Assembly (NCBI GenBank): GCA_963691655.1
Contig: OY829327.1
Coordinates: 82,472,019 to 82,536,018, forward strand
From: Toxonevra muliebris
Taxonomy: Eukaryota > Arthropoda > Insecta > Diptera > Pallopteridae
Direction: 5' to 3'
DNA length: 64,000 nt
Part shown: positions 1-11,712 of the stretch, one piece after another
How positions within the stretch are numbered: position 1 is the first letter of the stretch
Layout of the letters: each line of letters opens with the position of its first letter
Notes under the pieces: generated by a model
Told to the model about the DNA's origin: nothing
What the model saw: only the letters and a program-made list of their open reading frames with translations
Database searches by the model: none
Translations under genes and position numbers: made by a program

Positions 1-485
1 GCCATTATTCATTTATTTGTTTCTTTGTTAGTTGTCTAATTTTTGCTTGCGGTATTTATTTGATAAAAAAGTTTGGAAAATTTGTTATACTATATAATTT
101 AAGGAAATATAGGATTTAAACGTATAATAACACAGCATATGCTATATTGCCAACTTATACATATCGTGTAGAATTATGAAAGGAATAATAATTTTGAAGG
201 TAGGTAATACTATTCTAATTCATGCTCCAATGTAGTAAAGCGTACTTGTTGGCACTTTTATATTAGCTTTAGTTGGGTTTATAAATTAGAATAAGAAACT
301 TTTCACTGCCTGGACTCAGCTGGTTTATATAGAATGAAGCGCTGTTTTTTTTTTGCCATGGCAGAAGCGAAAAGAATTCCAAATTTATTACTAAGCTACA
401 TAAAAATCGGCACTTCACTATGAGACCAAATCCTTATATAGCTGGCCAAAATTCTGGGGTCATTAGCAATCACTGCGTGGAAAAT
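1..485. other. Unassigned AT-rich sequence
   Basis: I see no coding potential, RNA gene or clear repeat boundary here. The sequence is AT-rich with short homopolymers and runs directly into the 142-bp tandem repeat that follows. Confidence 0.5.
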
Positions 486-910
486 TATAACGATCGGACT
501 ATTACCACGATTACCTCCCATATAAATTAAACCTCGAAAAGAGTATAACTTGGTATATATTATAGATATGATCATGAAATTTTATATACTTACAGACATT
601 ATTATTGCCATATATCATGGCAAAAATGAGATAGATCGGGTTATTACCACGCCCACCTCCCATATATGTGAAATTTTTAAAACTCTATAACTTGGAACTT
701 ATTGCAGATATAGCGGTGAAATTGCATATGCTGGAGAATAATAGCATATTTATATATCCAGGTAAAAATTATCACGATTGGAATGTTATTGCGCCTACTT
801 CTCATACATGTGAGACTTTAAAAATACATAATAAAAAAAATCAAAAATAAAATATCAGTACTTTGTGATTATATTCATATGAGAGGGATGCGTTATAATG
901 GTCGGATAGT
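486..910. repeat. Diverged tandem repeat, about 142-bp period, three units
   Basis: Three successive blocks align with one another. The anchor GATCGG/GATTGG occurs near 492, 634 and 776, exactly 142 bp apart. Each anchor is followed by a TTATTACCACG-type stretch and then CACCTCCCATATA or a close variant. The third unit decays into an A-rich tail. Similar wording (GTGGGCGTTTCACCTCCCATA) occurs in the dispersed repeat at 10702, and an inverted pair of related units lies near 26400-26530. This suggests one repeat superfamily with internal tandem units. There is no coding content. Confidence 0.6.
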
Positions 911-1086
911 TCTAATTTTTGGTATGGCTTATGTTCAAGACAATATATAGTAGCATATGTAATTGAATGATTTCATCAGTAATGGGTTCAAAGTTATTGC
1001 ATTTTTTAAATTTAACATATATTTATATTGGTGGTAGGCGTTGCAATTGCCTGATTAAAAAGTTTTTCATACAGAGTGAATGAGAC

Positions 1087-2178
1087 CAGGGCCGTAGCCA
1101 GAAATTTTTTTCGGGGGGGGGGGGGGGGAGGGGGGGGAGCGGTTTTCATTCGAAGAAAATATTCATAAATAATTTTTATCAAACTGATTTTTAAATACAA
1201 TAAATTAAATCAATGATACATTTGATTGACCCTATAAAATTAAAATTTTTGGAAAAATTTTCCGATTTTTTTAATCTTAACCTCAAAAAAATGGCCAAAA
1301 GTGACAAAAAATTCCCAGAATAATCAAATTAAATTTTTGCAAATATTATTCAATGTGCATTCTAGTGCATTTTTTTTTATCGTGAGGGACATAATTTCAT
1401 TAACTCATTGACTTCCCACTACTGATGATGTACCCAACCTCAAAAAAATTACCAAAAAAAAGTAGAGGCTCATTTTTTTCAAATGGGAATTGAGCCATTA
1501 TCAATGATAAGGAACCCGGATGAGGTTGGCTTATATTCTATTCTATTCTAAATTCGTGAAGTCACAGCATTGAAAGAGATTTTTCTACTCGTGGTGCTCT
1601 GAGCAATAATGGGTTAAAAGATTAATTACATTTTAAGATTGTCTCCTAAAACTGCATGGGTTTTGCTAATAAGATGGAGTTTTTGCGAAAGAATTTTTCA
1701 CGTTGAACACGAATCTGAGGTCAAAAACTTCCCATCACGTAACGTTTTAGGAAAAAAATGGGGTTCAAGCAAGTATTATTTTACAAGGATCCGATAATTT
1801 TTTTTATTTTTATTAATTTTTAAACTTTTCAAACTGATTCAGGACGAAACCTTAAATCAAAAACAGTTACTGACCCAGAAAAACTATGAATGCAGGAGTG
1901 CTCAGTATCACCTTCTCTTTTTGAATCCGTAGTCAAAACTCATGTCGAAGAACACAAATCGGATTTGATCGCTTAGTGTAACTAAGATTTCAAATTTATT
2001 TTTTATATTTGACTTTTTAGATAAAAACCCGATGGAAGTAAAAAATATAGTTAAATAGATTTTATTTTGACTTTTTTTCCATCCATTGGCAATTAATCTA
2101 AAAAATTAGAATAAAGTTTCCACATTTCGGGGTGGAGGTCAGAACCCCCAAACCCCCGCCGCCCTAAATACGGCCTTG
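1087..2178. mobile_element. Non-autonomous hAT-like element, copy 1 (CAGGGCCGTA termini)
   Basis: The 1092-bp element starts CAGGGCCGTAGCCAG and ends TAAATACGGCCTTG, short imperfect inverted termini. It is flanked by a perfect 8-bp duplication, AATGAGAC, at 1079-1086 and 2179-2186, as made by hAT or P-type transposases. A 16-base G run lies just inside the left end. It has no transposase ORF, only AT-rich filler. A second copy at 47326-48388 lines up over its whole length and has its own 8-bp duplication, which fixes the boundaries independently. Superfamily assignment rests on duplication length and termini only. Confidence 0.85.
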
Positions 2179-2186
2179 AATGAGAC

Positions 2187-3106
2187 CTAAGACTGATTTC
2201 GTGTACCAATTTTCGTCTGATTACCATTTAAAATGGATTATATATAACACCTTAAATAACTACCTATGATTAATTAAATGCTTCGTGATATCATATTTTT
2301 GCTGGTTATCCAAGCAGTGGCAAAAAGTTGCAAAGCACTCATATCTTATTCTAAAGTAGATGCTTCACATGAAATGATGATTCGCTTAGAGCAAATCGGA
2401 GTTTTTTTTTTCTCATCCATTAAAAACATAAAATGTAAAAATAAAATATTATTTTTCCATTACATTTTTGTATAAAAAAATAGTAAATCCATTTTTTTAT
2501 CATTTGCATTAATAGAGTAAAGTTTTTTCTTTAAAATGAGACCAAAAATTAATGTCTAGCTTTAGTATTCGCTTAGTTATGACACTTTATGTGCAACACA
2601 TTTTCAACAATATTAAGACTATCGACAGGATATTGCAACTTTGAACGGTCGCACACTCAAATCCTTCATCTAATTAGAATATCCTGTATGTGGATTATAA
2701 TGAGGGATCTATGGAGAGTAAGCCCATATACTTTTGGTTTCAAACCGAGATAGTCGAATTTTCGAATTTTATCCAGCTAAATTTTTCATCGGCCCCATAG
2801 TGCACTGTCAACATTAGGTATATACGCACAGATGCTTTCTATTGTTGGTTTATCTAAAAAATATTCAAAGCTACATAGTATATCCATGCATGCAAATATA
2901 CTCATTCCATTCGATGAACAATGATCGAATTTAGTAAGCACTCACTGCAGTGCATTGCATGCACATTATTTCACATATACATATGGCCACCTCATTGTAA
3001 CGCAAAATCATTCAATTTGAATTTCATCAATTTGCAACATCTGAGATGTCGAAGTCGTTAGTTGTCGTCGTTGCTGCTCATATGTAGGTCAATATTGGCT
3101 TATGCC
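2187..3106. other. Intergenic or intronic DNA without recognised features
   Basis: This stretch separates two hAT-like elements. It has short spurious ORFs and AT-rich runs. I found no exon with good splice signals, no RNA gene and no repeat shared with other parts of the window. Confidence 0.5.
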
Positions 3107-3745
3107 CAGCGGTTTTTCAGACAAGTGCTTTAAAATTAAGTGCTTAAAAAGTGCTTGCAAGTGCACCATTTCAACCGGAAATTACAAAGCAACCATGCGA
3201 ACAACAAATTTAGTTTTCTATTGAGTAATAAAAAAGAGTATCGTTCAGTGAGACGCTACGAAATATTGACTGAGAGAGAAACGAAGCGAGTTAGTTTTCA
3301 CGCAACAGTGAAGTAAAGTGGTTGTGAAATTTCACGAAAAGTGTGTGAGTTTAATTTATTTCTTTTTTGCAATTGTTTTATAAAAAATAAATAAAAATAT
3401 AATTATATATATGTATATGTTTAAAACAAACAAAAAAGCAAAAGAAAAGAATAAAATAAAATGACGCAGCAATGACAAATTATGAATCGATACTCGATAT
3501 TTTTTCTCTCTCCTCTCTTTCTCAACTAAAGTAAGCACGAAGCAGCGAATGAATGAGCCGAAGTGCCTATCTTACGCATTCTTTTTTGCGCTTGTTTAGC
3601 GCTAAATGTACTGCACTAAACAAGTGCTTGTCTCCTAGGACATGCGATGTTAAAATTTATATGGAACACATGTGCTTGTAGTGCACTTAAGTGCTTGTAA
3701 TCAAGCACTTGTTTAGCGCTATTTTAGTGCTTCCATTTACCGCTG
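3107..3745. mobile_element. hAT-like MITE with AAGTGCTT motif clusters, copy 1
   Basis: The 639-bp element begins CAGCGGTTTTTCAG and ends CATTTACCGCTG, giving imperfect inverted termini. Both subterminal regions are crowded with AAGTGCTT or its complement (about 3115-3170 and 3590-3735). Such short repeats are commonly bound by hAT transposases. An inverted-orientation copy is at 41232-41886. The interior is AT-rich and non-coding. I could not find a convincing target duplication, so the exact ends and superfamily are less certain. Confidence 0.65.
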
Positions 3746-3929
3746 GGTGCCTTCACACACATACATATATACACACACACACACGCACCTATATATACCA
3801 TATATACACAGACAGTTCAGAGAGCCGCAGCAAAGATAATGTCTGCACTTCGTCGCACTGAACGCGTTTCGTAACATGGAATGCATACGATTGAGCAACG
3901 CAAGCCTGAACAACAGTAATACAGGCAGC

Positions 3930-4462
3930 ATCTATATTTTGCCCCTGCAGGAAGAGGGCTAGAATATTCCTGCGTAAGAGGCGACTAAAATACCCCGCAG
4001 AGATGGGAAGCGTGACCAAAATAAGGCGCAGCCCAAAAGAAGAATAAACGCCAAGGAGACCGAGACATCTTCCACGTTTGTACGAAACGGTGCTTCATAT
4101 TGGAATGAGACCACTCCCGCCTATAAAAACTGCACTTGTTCCAGCCGCCTCTTCACCCCGCTGTCTGACCAATATTGGTTGTCACGGTTAATCGAAGTTG
4201 GCGGCTGTAAAACAGCAGTTTTACGCGTGGAACGCAGAAAGAAGGATATCAGTGACCCAACCCCACAGCGGACGGTATCGGACCAGAGCGACAATAAAAA
4301 AAAACAAATGAGTGAGCAGTAATGCTCTAGACGGCCTCAAGACGAAATACTTAACGGTGGTTCCGGGAGGAGCCTTCCGTCGGACGAGAGGAGATGTTTA
4401 GCGGGTGGAAGTCTCGCACTGACTTTGGCTTTCAATGCTTTTACTCCTCGTGAAAAAAAAAC
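3930..4462 (+). mobile_element. Degenerate LINE (R1-like) 3' remnant
   Basis: The 3' part (about 4330-4462) reads AAATACTTAACGGTGGTTCC, then GTTTAGCGGGTGG, and closes in CTCGTG plus an A run. The 3' UTR of the complete R1-clade element (60134-60337) has the same order: AATACCTAACGGCAGTACC, then GTTTAGTACGTAGG, then poly(A). This supports a truncated relative. The upstream 400 bp is GC-richer than its surroundings but has no readable reverse transcriptase. It is directly followed by the Tc1-like element. Confidence 0.45.
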
Positions 4463-4470
4463 TATACATA

Positions 4471-5733
4471 CAGGGTGACAATTGTAAAGTGACGCAAGTT
4501 AAATACTCTGCAGCAAGCTTTGCCATTTACCGTTACTTTAATTTAAAAAGCAAATTCATTCATCATTGGCTTTGCTTTTAATTTCATTTGAATTTTTGTT
4601 ATTACATTTTGAAATGTAAATAAAAATGGACAAGGAAAATATTCGTCGTGAAATTATGAAATTTCATTTGGCAAATTATAGTAGCCGTCAAATTGCAAAG
4701 GCTTTAAATTTGTCAAGTCGTACGGTAGACCGAGCTATTATTCGATATAATGAAACTGGGAGTTTTGGAGATAGAGACCGGGGAAAATTTTCAACAGTTG
4801 CCAAAGAAAAAATTCATAAACGAATCAAGCGAAATCCAAGGCGCTCAATGAGAAAAATCGCTAAGGAAGTGGGAGTAAACCGTGAAACAGTGCGAATCAT
4901 TGCAAAATCAAAGCTTAATCTTAAGCCGTACAAGCTCCGAAAAGCTCAAGATCTGACACAAAAAAGAAAGATTTGCGACTGCAAAGATGCAAGGCGTTGC
5001 TACGCTCCTCCGTGTTAAAAAATGTTGAAAATATCTTGTTTACAGATGAAAAAATTTTCACGGTTGAACAACATTTCAATGCGCAAAATGATTGAATGTG
5101 ACCTAACATCATCATCGCAACAAAATAGGACTGTTGGCCGAGTTCAAAAGCCAGCTTGCGTTATGGTATGGGCTGGAGTTTCCGCTAATGCCAGAACCCC
5201 TCTAATATTCGTTGAAGAGGGTGTTAAAATTGACCAGGTTGTTTATCGGAGCATTTTAAATGAACATGTTCTACCCTGGGCCCAAGATACATTTGGAAAT
5301 GAAAACTGGATTTTCCAGCAAGATTCTGCACCTTCCCACATGGCAAAATTAACGCAAACATTGATAAAAGACAATTTTTCTGGATTCAAAAAATCTCATT
5401 CTCCCCAGACTTGAATCCAATGGACTACTCTATTTGAAATATTTTAGAGAGTAAGGCTTGTGCATCTCAACACCACAGTCTGGAGTCGCTGACAAATTCA
5501 TTAGAGAAAGCCTGGACTGAAATTGATCAGGAAGTCCTGCGGCGAACAGTCCTACGATTTCCGGATCGATTGAAGGCATGTGTGCAGGCTAAAGGAGGTT
5601 ATATTGAATGAGGTGGGGTTCAAATGAATGCTTATATATTCAGCAATGTTAACACTTAATTGTACTTAATGGAAGTACGTCCTTTTGAAAATAACTGCTG
5701 AAATGTGTGCGTCACTTTACGATTGTCACCCTG
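4471..5733 (+). mobile_element. Tc1/mariner-superfamily element
   Basis: This 1263-bp element has near-perfect 26-bp inverted termini starting CAGGGTGACAATTGTAAAG (one mismatch between ends). It is flanked by TA dinucleotides at 4469-4470 and 5734-5735, the signature of Tc1/mariner insertion. A single broken transposase gene occupies the interior. Confidence 0.93.
4626..5611 (+). pseudogene. Tc1/mariner transposase, frameshifted
   Basis: From ATG 4626, about 120 residues form the paired helix-turn-helix DNA-binding region (SRQIAKALNLSSRTVDRAI, then SMRKIAKEVGVNRETV). The catalytic domain follows in shifted frames. TDEKIFTVEQHF at about 5042 carries the first aspartate, VMVWAGVS lies near 5162, and QQDSAPSHMAK at about 5316 carries the second. 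SPDLNPMDYS near 5402 carries the third acidic residue, then an in-frame TGA. At least two frameshifts (5000-5100) and one near 5390 break it. The 3' reading ends near TGA 5609. Because of the indels I cannot give the spacing between the last two acidic residues. It cannot encode an active enzyme. Confidence 0.88.
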
Positions 5734-5735
5734 TA

Positions 5736-6171
5736 TATACGTACTATACATATAAACTAAAGAAGCATTCATCTTGCAATTCGTAACTTCCCTGTAGGAA
5801 AACCAAATTAAAGTTAGTTGAAAGACATGTTTGCTTCAGACCACAAAAAAACGCCATCCACGAACATGTTTTTTTTTTTTATTATCTCTCATGGCTGGCA
5901 ACGGTGATCACTAAAAGTTCTCAAAATGTCATTTTCAAGAACTCATGTGGGAATTATTTACTAAGTTTATTTTGACAATATGTAGCTCGTTGGGAAGGAA
6001 AAATCAAAACCTTAGAAAAGAATTTTTCAAGGGCATAAAATCCTTTGAAAATTCATATTTTTATTTCAATATTAGAAATTTGTAGGCATAAAACAAGTAT
6101 TAGACACTGAAACTCTCCGGTTGGGCTCGTCATGCGTCCGTACCTTCTTTTTATATAAGGGAGAAGGCCCA
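5736..6171. other. Spacer without recognised features
   Basis: AT-rich sequence lies between the Tc1-like element and the next inverted-repeat element. No ORF, RNA or repeat could be supported. Confidence 0.4.
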
Positions 6172-7574
6172 ACACGGTCAAAAATTTTAGTTTAATTTTT
6201 AAACTTCATTCAACTTTTTTCGGTTGAAACATTTATTTTCAACAATATAGTTGAAATTTTTTCAACCTGTATGGACGAATTTCCAAATTCAACTTTAACA
6301 GATTAATCTTTAAACTTAAAGTTATATTTTTCAATTTAGAAGAGTAAGAAGTAAACCAAATTAGTTGAATTTTTATGTACTTAAAATTTTGTGTCGAAAA
6401 TGGAGTTCGTTGGAAGAGAAAGTGAAATAAAATATTACGTTTTTTCACCATTATTTTTTTTTTTCAATTTCAAAAATACAATTTTGTGATGTATTTGTAT
6501 TTGCAAACCAAAATTTCGAAACTTCAAGAAGAAGAGTTTTATATTGAAACTTCGTGAAACAGTGGAAATCAATTGCGTAAAAGGTTTGTTAATTCGCTTC
6601 ATTTAATTAAGTGCTCTTACTAACGTTCTTGCGTATGCTTTTTTATTTATACAGAATGGAGCAATGATGTTAAAAAGTTTCTAGCACTTTTGAAGATATT
6701 ACCATCCCCACCAGGAACAAAAGATAGAAAATGTGTAAGCTTTTGTATTGTAAAATTCATATGTTTTTCTAACGAAAAATTCACAGAACTAATAATTATT
6801 GCAACAGGAACATCAAAATTGTAAATAATGTAGTACTACATATCATTTGATCGTAAGTTATTAGCAATACCCAGCCATTACAGCTTCTCTGAAGTTTTTG
6901 ACATTTATATCAAAACTTTTTTTTTCAGAAAAATTCAATAACATAGAGTTTATAATAACGAAATCTATGATAAAGTTTAAGCACTTTTTTTATTTATATA
7001 TTTCAAATGTAAATATGCAAATATTCTTCTATTAAAATAAAAAATGATTAAACCCAAAGTTCCTTCTCTAATTTGTAGCTTTGTAGTTTGTGGTTAAAAG
7101 TGAAAAAAAAAATGCAATAATTCAATTTTTAAAGTTGAATTAATTTATATATAAGATTGAATTTTATAACTTAAATAATGAAATTTTCAGCTTCATAGTG
7201 TAAACGTTAAATACATAAAGTTGAAATTTTCTTCTTAAAATATTTTTATTCAACTATAATTGTGAAATTTTATACAAACAAAGTTGGAAAAGTAGTAAAT
7301 TTTGATTTTTTTTTTCAACAGCACACCAAATAATTCAACTACTGAGTTTAGTTGATTGCTTTTACCGTCAAATATTTCAACTTGAACGACTCATATTTAA
7401 ACGTAAAAAGTTTCTAAAACAAGCCTTTAAAGTATAAAATTTCATCTTTTTGGTTTATGTACTTCCTTATTTACTTAATTTCAACTTAAAAAAATAAAAA
7501 TTCAACTGATTTTAGTAAGGAATTATATACCAACTTAAATAGTTGAAAAAATTAACTTAAATTTCGAACCGTGT
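6172..7574. mobile_element. Inverted-terminus element saturated with GTTGAA/TTCAAC motifs
   Basis: The ends are ACACGGTCAAAAATTTTAG on the left and, read inward from the right, ACACGGTTCGAAATTTAAG. This gives about 28-bp imperfect inverted termini over 1.4 kb. GTTGAA or TTCAAC recurs roughly 18 times across the interior, far more than the neighbourhood. No transposase is present. I could not identify a clean target duplication, so the class (possibly hAT-like) is uncertain. Confidence 0.6.
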
Positions 7575-7576
7575 AT

Positions 7577-7947
7577 GCGTCAAATTTTTTTTTTTTACGT
7601 AGGCCCAAAATTTGTCTATTTCTAACAGATTAAGTAAAATAAACCATAAGACAACTTGTTAGTTTTGCATCAGAGCTTGTCTGTATGCTCAGCAAATTTA
7701 TAGCAGAATTTTTCGTAGAATATTTTCTTCCTACATATTAACCCTTTGGCACCCACTGTTATGGGTCTTTTTTGCATTTTTCAAAACAGTTTCTTTTTTG
7801 ACCCATTACGAGGGTTAATATGTTCAAGAAATATGTTACCCATAAAATTTTGCTATACATCACTGAACAACAAAATTCTGTTTACTTGACTTTAGTAAAA
7901 ATAAACAAACATTCCAAAAATGTTTGAAATTTTCTCCTTTGATAGGT
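7577..7947. repeat. Dispersed repeat family E, copy 1
   Basis: This segment aligns collinearly with 53459-53833. Shared blocks include GACAACTTGTTAGTTTTGCA, TATTAACCCTTT, ATGGGTCTTTTT, GAGGGTTAATATGTTCAAG and AGTAAAAATAAAC. Both copies are non-coding. The class is unknown and the ends are set only by where the two copies stop matching. Confidence 0.7.
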
Positions 7948-8289
7948 GAAGAAGTGTGTTTTTAAAAGTATTTTGCCTTGCAAAATGAACCTTAGTTGTT
8001 TTTTCCATAAAAAAAAATTCAAAAACTAAAAATTTTTTTCTCCAAAAAGCCTGTCATTATAATCTCGTTAACAATACATAAATTGGTCTAATAGAAAATT
8101 GAAAATAAGAAATATTTTCGTCCGAATGTCTCTGGTTGCTTTTTATGTCTTAATCTTTCCGTCCTCATGTCAGTTCGCTTCCTGCGTGCTCATCTATTTC
8201 CTCTCCTATATGCATTGAACTTAACACAAATAACAAATTGGATTTTTTATTTAAAAAATCTAGTAAAAATATAAGAACAAAATGCTTAC

Positions 8290-8496
8290 CTTATTGTGAA
8301 CATACCCAAATGAATCTACGCTGAAAGCATATAAACCTTCAACAGCATCGGCAACTGTTATAAAGTGTTGTTTGCTTTGCCTATGATTCTCTTGATTTGT
8401 CGTTTTAATATCAGAATTCACCTTCTCAGTCACAAATGAAGTGAACAACAACAATTCACAACAAAATTTTAGTATAGAATATTTTCCTGGCGACAT
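8290..8496 (-). CDS. Candidate first coding exon of an unidentified secreted or membrane protein
   Basis: ATG at 8496 opens 69 codons ending ...FGYVHNK. They are followed at once by a strong splice donor on the minus strand (AATAAG|GTAAGC, boundary 8290/8289) that leaves the frame in phase 0. Residues 7-22 are hydrophobic (SILKFCCELLLFTSFV) and look like a signal peptide or anchor. Residues 23-44 are polar. HFITVADAVEGLYAFSVDSF is a plausible start of a folded domain. The next exon would lie at lower coordinates, perhaps beyond the window. I do not recognise the family. This is the best host-gene candidate here, because the sequence is not repeated elsewhere in the window and the reading frame and splice site agree. 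Confidence 0.5.
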
Positions 8497-9495
8497 TTGT
8501 AACTAATAGTTACAATCTCTATTGGCGATACTGCTGCTGTTTTTACTGCCTTCAGATATTTTCAATTATTTTTGTGTGTAGAGAGTGACAATGCAAATAA
8601 TAGTTTTAATATTAAACAATAATTACTGAAAGCAAACTACAGATATAATTTTAAGTTTCTAACTGTTAGTGTGCAAAATAAAAGCAATGCATTAAATGTA
8701 AAAATGTAAATATGTAAACTTTAATCCAAAAACTAGCGTAAAGAAAAACAAAGAAACTCAACAATGACTTCCGGTTTATAAATTTATTTATGTACCTTTC
8801 TCTTCTTATTTTTTTGTTTTCCTTTTTGCACACCAGCTAACGAGCTAAATGCTAATAAGCCAAGAAATCGAAGCTGTAAACAAAATAGCAAGAGAAACAA
8901 AATACGAGTAGTGAACTGTTGACAATGCCACATCCTGCAGCGTCATTATTTCTGTTTATTTTTGCGAGAACACACAAACAAAAAACGCTTACTTTTCTTC
9001 TTCCATCTATTTTTTGCAATTTGCTTTCTGATTTTGTTTGTGTTTCTTGTTTTTGTTGCAGCTTTCAGAAAAGAAAATGAGATGACAATCACAGCAAACT
9101 AATTTGCAAAATGATTGAAATTATTTACGCTAGAGGGCGTTTATATTTCTTCTCATATTACGTCCCGTCGCTCAGCTTTGACATGTTTAATTGAACTTGT
9201 GCTTGGTGAGAATGTCCCAACGAAAAATAAAAAATATTAATGCGCTGCAATCAAGACAAACGTCAGTTCATCTTGCTTCATATTAGAACTCAGAAATATT
9301 GTGCTTCATGACAATGGCGCATAATCACAGTCGGAAATAAAGTATACTTTAAGTATGTGCATACATTAAATTGTACTTTTTAAAAAGCGGGACTTTAAGT
9401 TAGTGGTAGTTGGTAAATGCCATTTGCTTGGATATTAAATGCGTTGAAGGTAGAATTTTATGTGAAAAATTAAAATACAATATTTTTGAAAATGA
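8497..9495. other. Upstream region of the candidate exon
   Basis: If the 8290-8496 exon is real, this kilobase contains its 5' UTR and perhaps its promoter on the minus strand. It is AT-rich with CAACAA/TTTGTT runs and shows no repeat shared with the rest of the window. I cannot point to a defensible TATA or initiator element. Confidence 0.35.
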
Positions 9496-10599
9496 GATGC
9501 CAACTCATTTTTTCTTTCTCCCCGATAACTCTCGCGAAATTCCCCGATTTTCGACCGAATCCCCGCACCGGTATAATTTCATATTATAACGGTACGATAC
9601 GCACTTTTCACATAAATATTTTATACAAATGAAAAATACCCTTTACGTAGGGTTAGAATTACTCTCGGTCAGAGTTATTTTCAGGGGCCCTGCACTTACT
9701 TGGTTAAAATTTTTTTATAAATTTTTTTTGGATTGATAAAATAATTTTTTCTGGCATCTATTTAAAGACTTCAAGTAAAAGAAAAAAATTGTGTAATAAT
9801 TAAAAAAAAAAAGGGTTATATAAAGGTTTTTTTGTACCTTCATGGAAGACGTTTAGAAAATCGTTAAATGCAATGGCGTGCGTAATTGCGGCTCACTGGA
9901 AAATCTAAAAAAATACCATTAGAAAAATTATAACTATGACATACTGAGATTATTTTGTTTGAACAACAATTTACAAAATGACAGACCGCAAAAATTAGTT
10001 TTCTCAAAAATTGCACTTTTTTGTAAAAACGAAGTTCCAAATTGAGGAAAGAATTAACCAAACTTACATCCTGGGGCCATTGTTATGTAGAAGAATATAT
10101 TTAAATTTCAGTTATCGTGCACGTCAATGGCAAAAACCTTGTTTTGAGAAAAACTGGTTTAAAGTTTTGACTATCAGTTTTTAACATATAAAATATACTT
10201 CTTCTCCTTTATAATAGCTGACCATAATTTGCAAGTTTATAGGTTACAGAACTACAAGTTTATAGGTTACAAGAACTAACAGTTATTAATAAGAAGGTGC
10301 TGAACAAAGGCACAGCTAAGCCTTTCTGGACGGCTGAAAGAGAAACCGAAGCACTGCGCGATAACGTTGGACTGTCTGAATACTAACCGTAAACTGTGTT
10401 GCATAAAGCAATGATTTATGGTGTTGGTTGAGAATGTGCCAGAATTGTATTTAGGAATATAAAATTTGTCAAAAGGTATTTTAATATTAAAAGCTAAGCT
10501 AAACGGTTTCAAATTCCCCGCAAAAAACAGCTCATTCCCCGATTCCCCGCACTAAGTAAAATTGCCCAAAAATCGGGAAATTCCTCGCAAGTTGGCATC
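9496..10599. mobile_element. hAT-like element with GATGCCAACT termini
   Basis: The left end reads GATGCCAACTCATTTTTTC. The right end, read inward, is GATGCCAACTTGCGAGGAAT. Both sides then carry several CCCCG-containing blocks (AATTCCCCGATTTT left; ATTTCCCGATTTTT, read inward, right). Total length is about 1.1 kb and no transposase is visible. Similar GATGCCAACT ends are common in insect hAT derivatives. No clear 8-bp duplication was found, so the limits may be off by several bases. Confidence 0.6.
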
Positions 10600-10701
10600 G
10601 CAGCTAGTAAATGACATGGGCTTTTGAAATGAGGCAGGCAATGATTATATATCTTTGTTTAACTTCTAACAGTTTAAACTTGTACAACAACAACACTAAT
10701 A

Positions 10702-11712
10702 TCTTTATATATAAAATCGTAGAGTTTTGTGTGTATGTAAGTGTGTAACTTCTGAACGACTTGGCCAATTGAAGTCATATTTCCAAAATATATTTTCTTG
10801 TGCGGGAGGATGAAACGTAGCTATTCATAATGGCTTTTAGGGAAGTGGGCGTTTCACCTCCCATACAATCCTAATAGTTTTTTTGGTATATCTGCACAGT
10901 ACAGAAATTTGGTACAATAATGAGAATTGACAATATTATGCTACAAGAAAAAATATGGGTAGGATTGACAAAGGGGGTGTGGCACCTTCCATATAACCTG
11001 AATTCCCATTATCTTAGGAGGCATTTATGTTGAATTAGTGGGTGTGGCACCATGCTCCACTTTTAGTTTCTACTACTATTTCTATTACTATTTTCTACAA
11101 TTTTTTTTATTTTCTACTACTTTTTCAACTAATATTTTCTACTTCATTTTCAACAAATACTTTCTACTACTATTTTACTACTTTTTTCTACTATTTTTTT
11201 AATACCTTTTTTATTTTTTTTTTATCAGTGATACACACTACTATTCTACTATTTTTTTTACAACTTTTTACAATTTTTTCTACTACTATTTTTTATTATT
11301 ATTTCTACTACTCTTTCTACTCCATTTTTACTATTTTTGTACTACTATGTTTAACTATTTTTCTACTACTTTTTCTGCTACCTTTTTTCTACTTTCTTAC
11401 AACCATTTTTAATATTATTTCCTATTCTTTTTCTTACTACCTTTCCTACTACTATTTTCCTCTACTTTTATATTTTCCTCTACTTTTCTACTACTTTTTC
11501 CATTCCTTTTTCTACTATTTTATGTAATATCTTAAGACCCTGCTTCGCTGTCTTAAAATCCGTTAGGTGGCGCTGTAACAAATGCTATATTTATAATAAA
11601 TATCAAATTGGTTGAAATTTTTAAAAAATATATAATTTATAATTATAATTATTAGATATAATTTCAAGAATGGTCTTTATTATGAATATAGAGTCACCTA
11701 AAATAGTTGCAT
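10702..11712 (+). repeat. Dispersed repeat family D, copy 1
   Basis: The block runs from TTTATATATAAAATCG, through TAACTTCTGAACGAC, GCGGGAGGATGAAACGTAGC and GGTGTGGCACC, into a long TTTCTACTA-type region (11063-11522). It ends with AAGACCCTGCTTCGCTGTCTT and AATCCGTTAGGTGGCGCTGT. The same order occurs in reverse at 43331-44880. The 161-residue ORF across 11042-11527 is only the low-complexity tract. Copy 1 lacks the CTAGCTGACCCGGCAGACG end seen in copy 2, so it is probably truncated. The class is not established. Confidence 0.75.
11063..11522 (+). repeat. Low-complexity TTTCTACTA tract
   Basis: About 460 bp of imperfect TTTCTACTA/TTTTTCTAC units sit inside repeat D. The complementary GTAGTAGAAA tract is at 44094-44515 in the inverted copy, so the tract belongs to the repeat and is not an independent microsatellite. 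Confidence 0.85.

Noticed and set aside
11042..11527. 161-codon open frame rich in F, Y and T
   Set aside because: It is the translation of an imperfect TTTCTACTA tract inside repeat D and has no protein-like composition.
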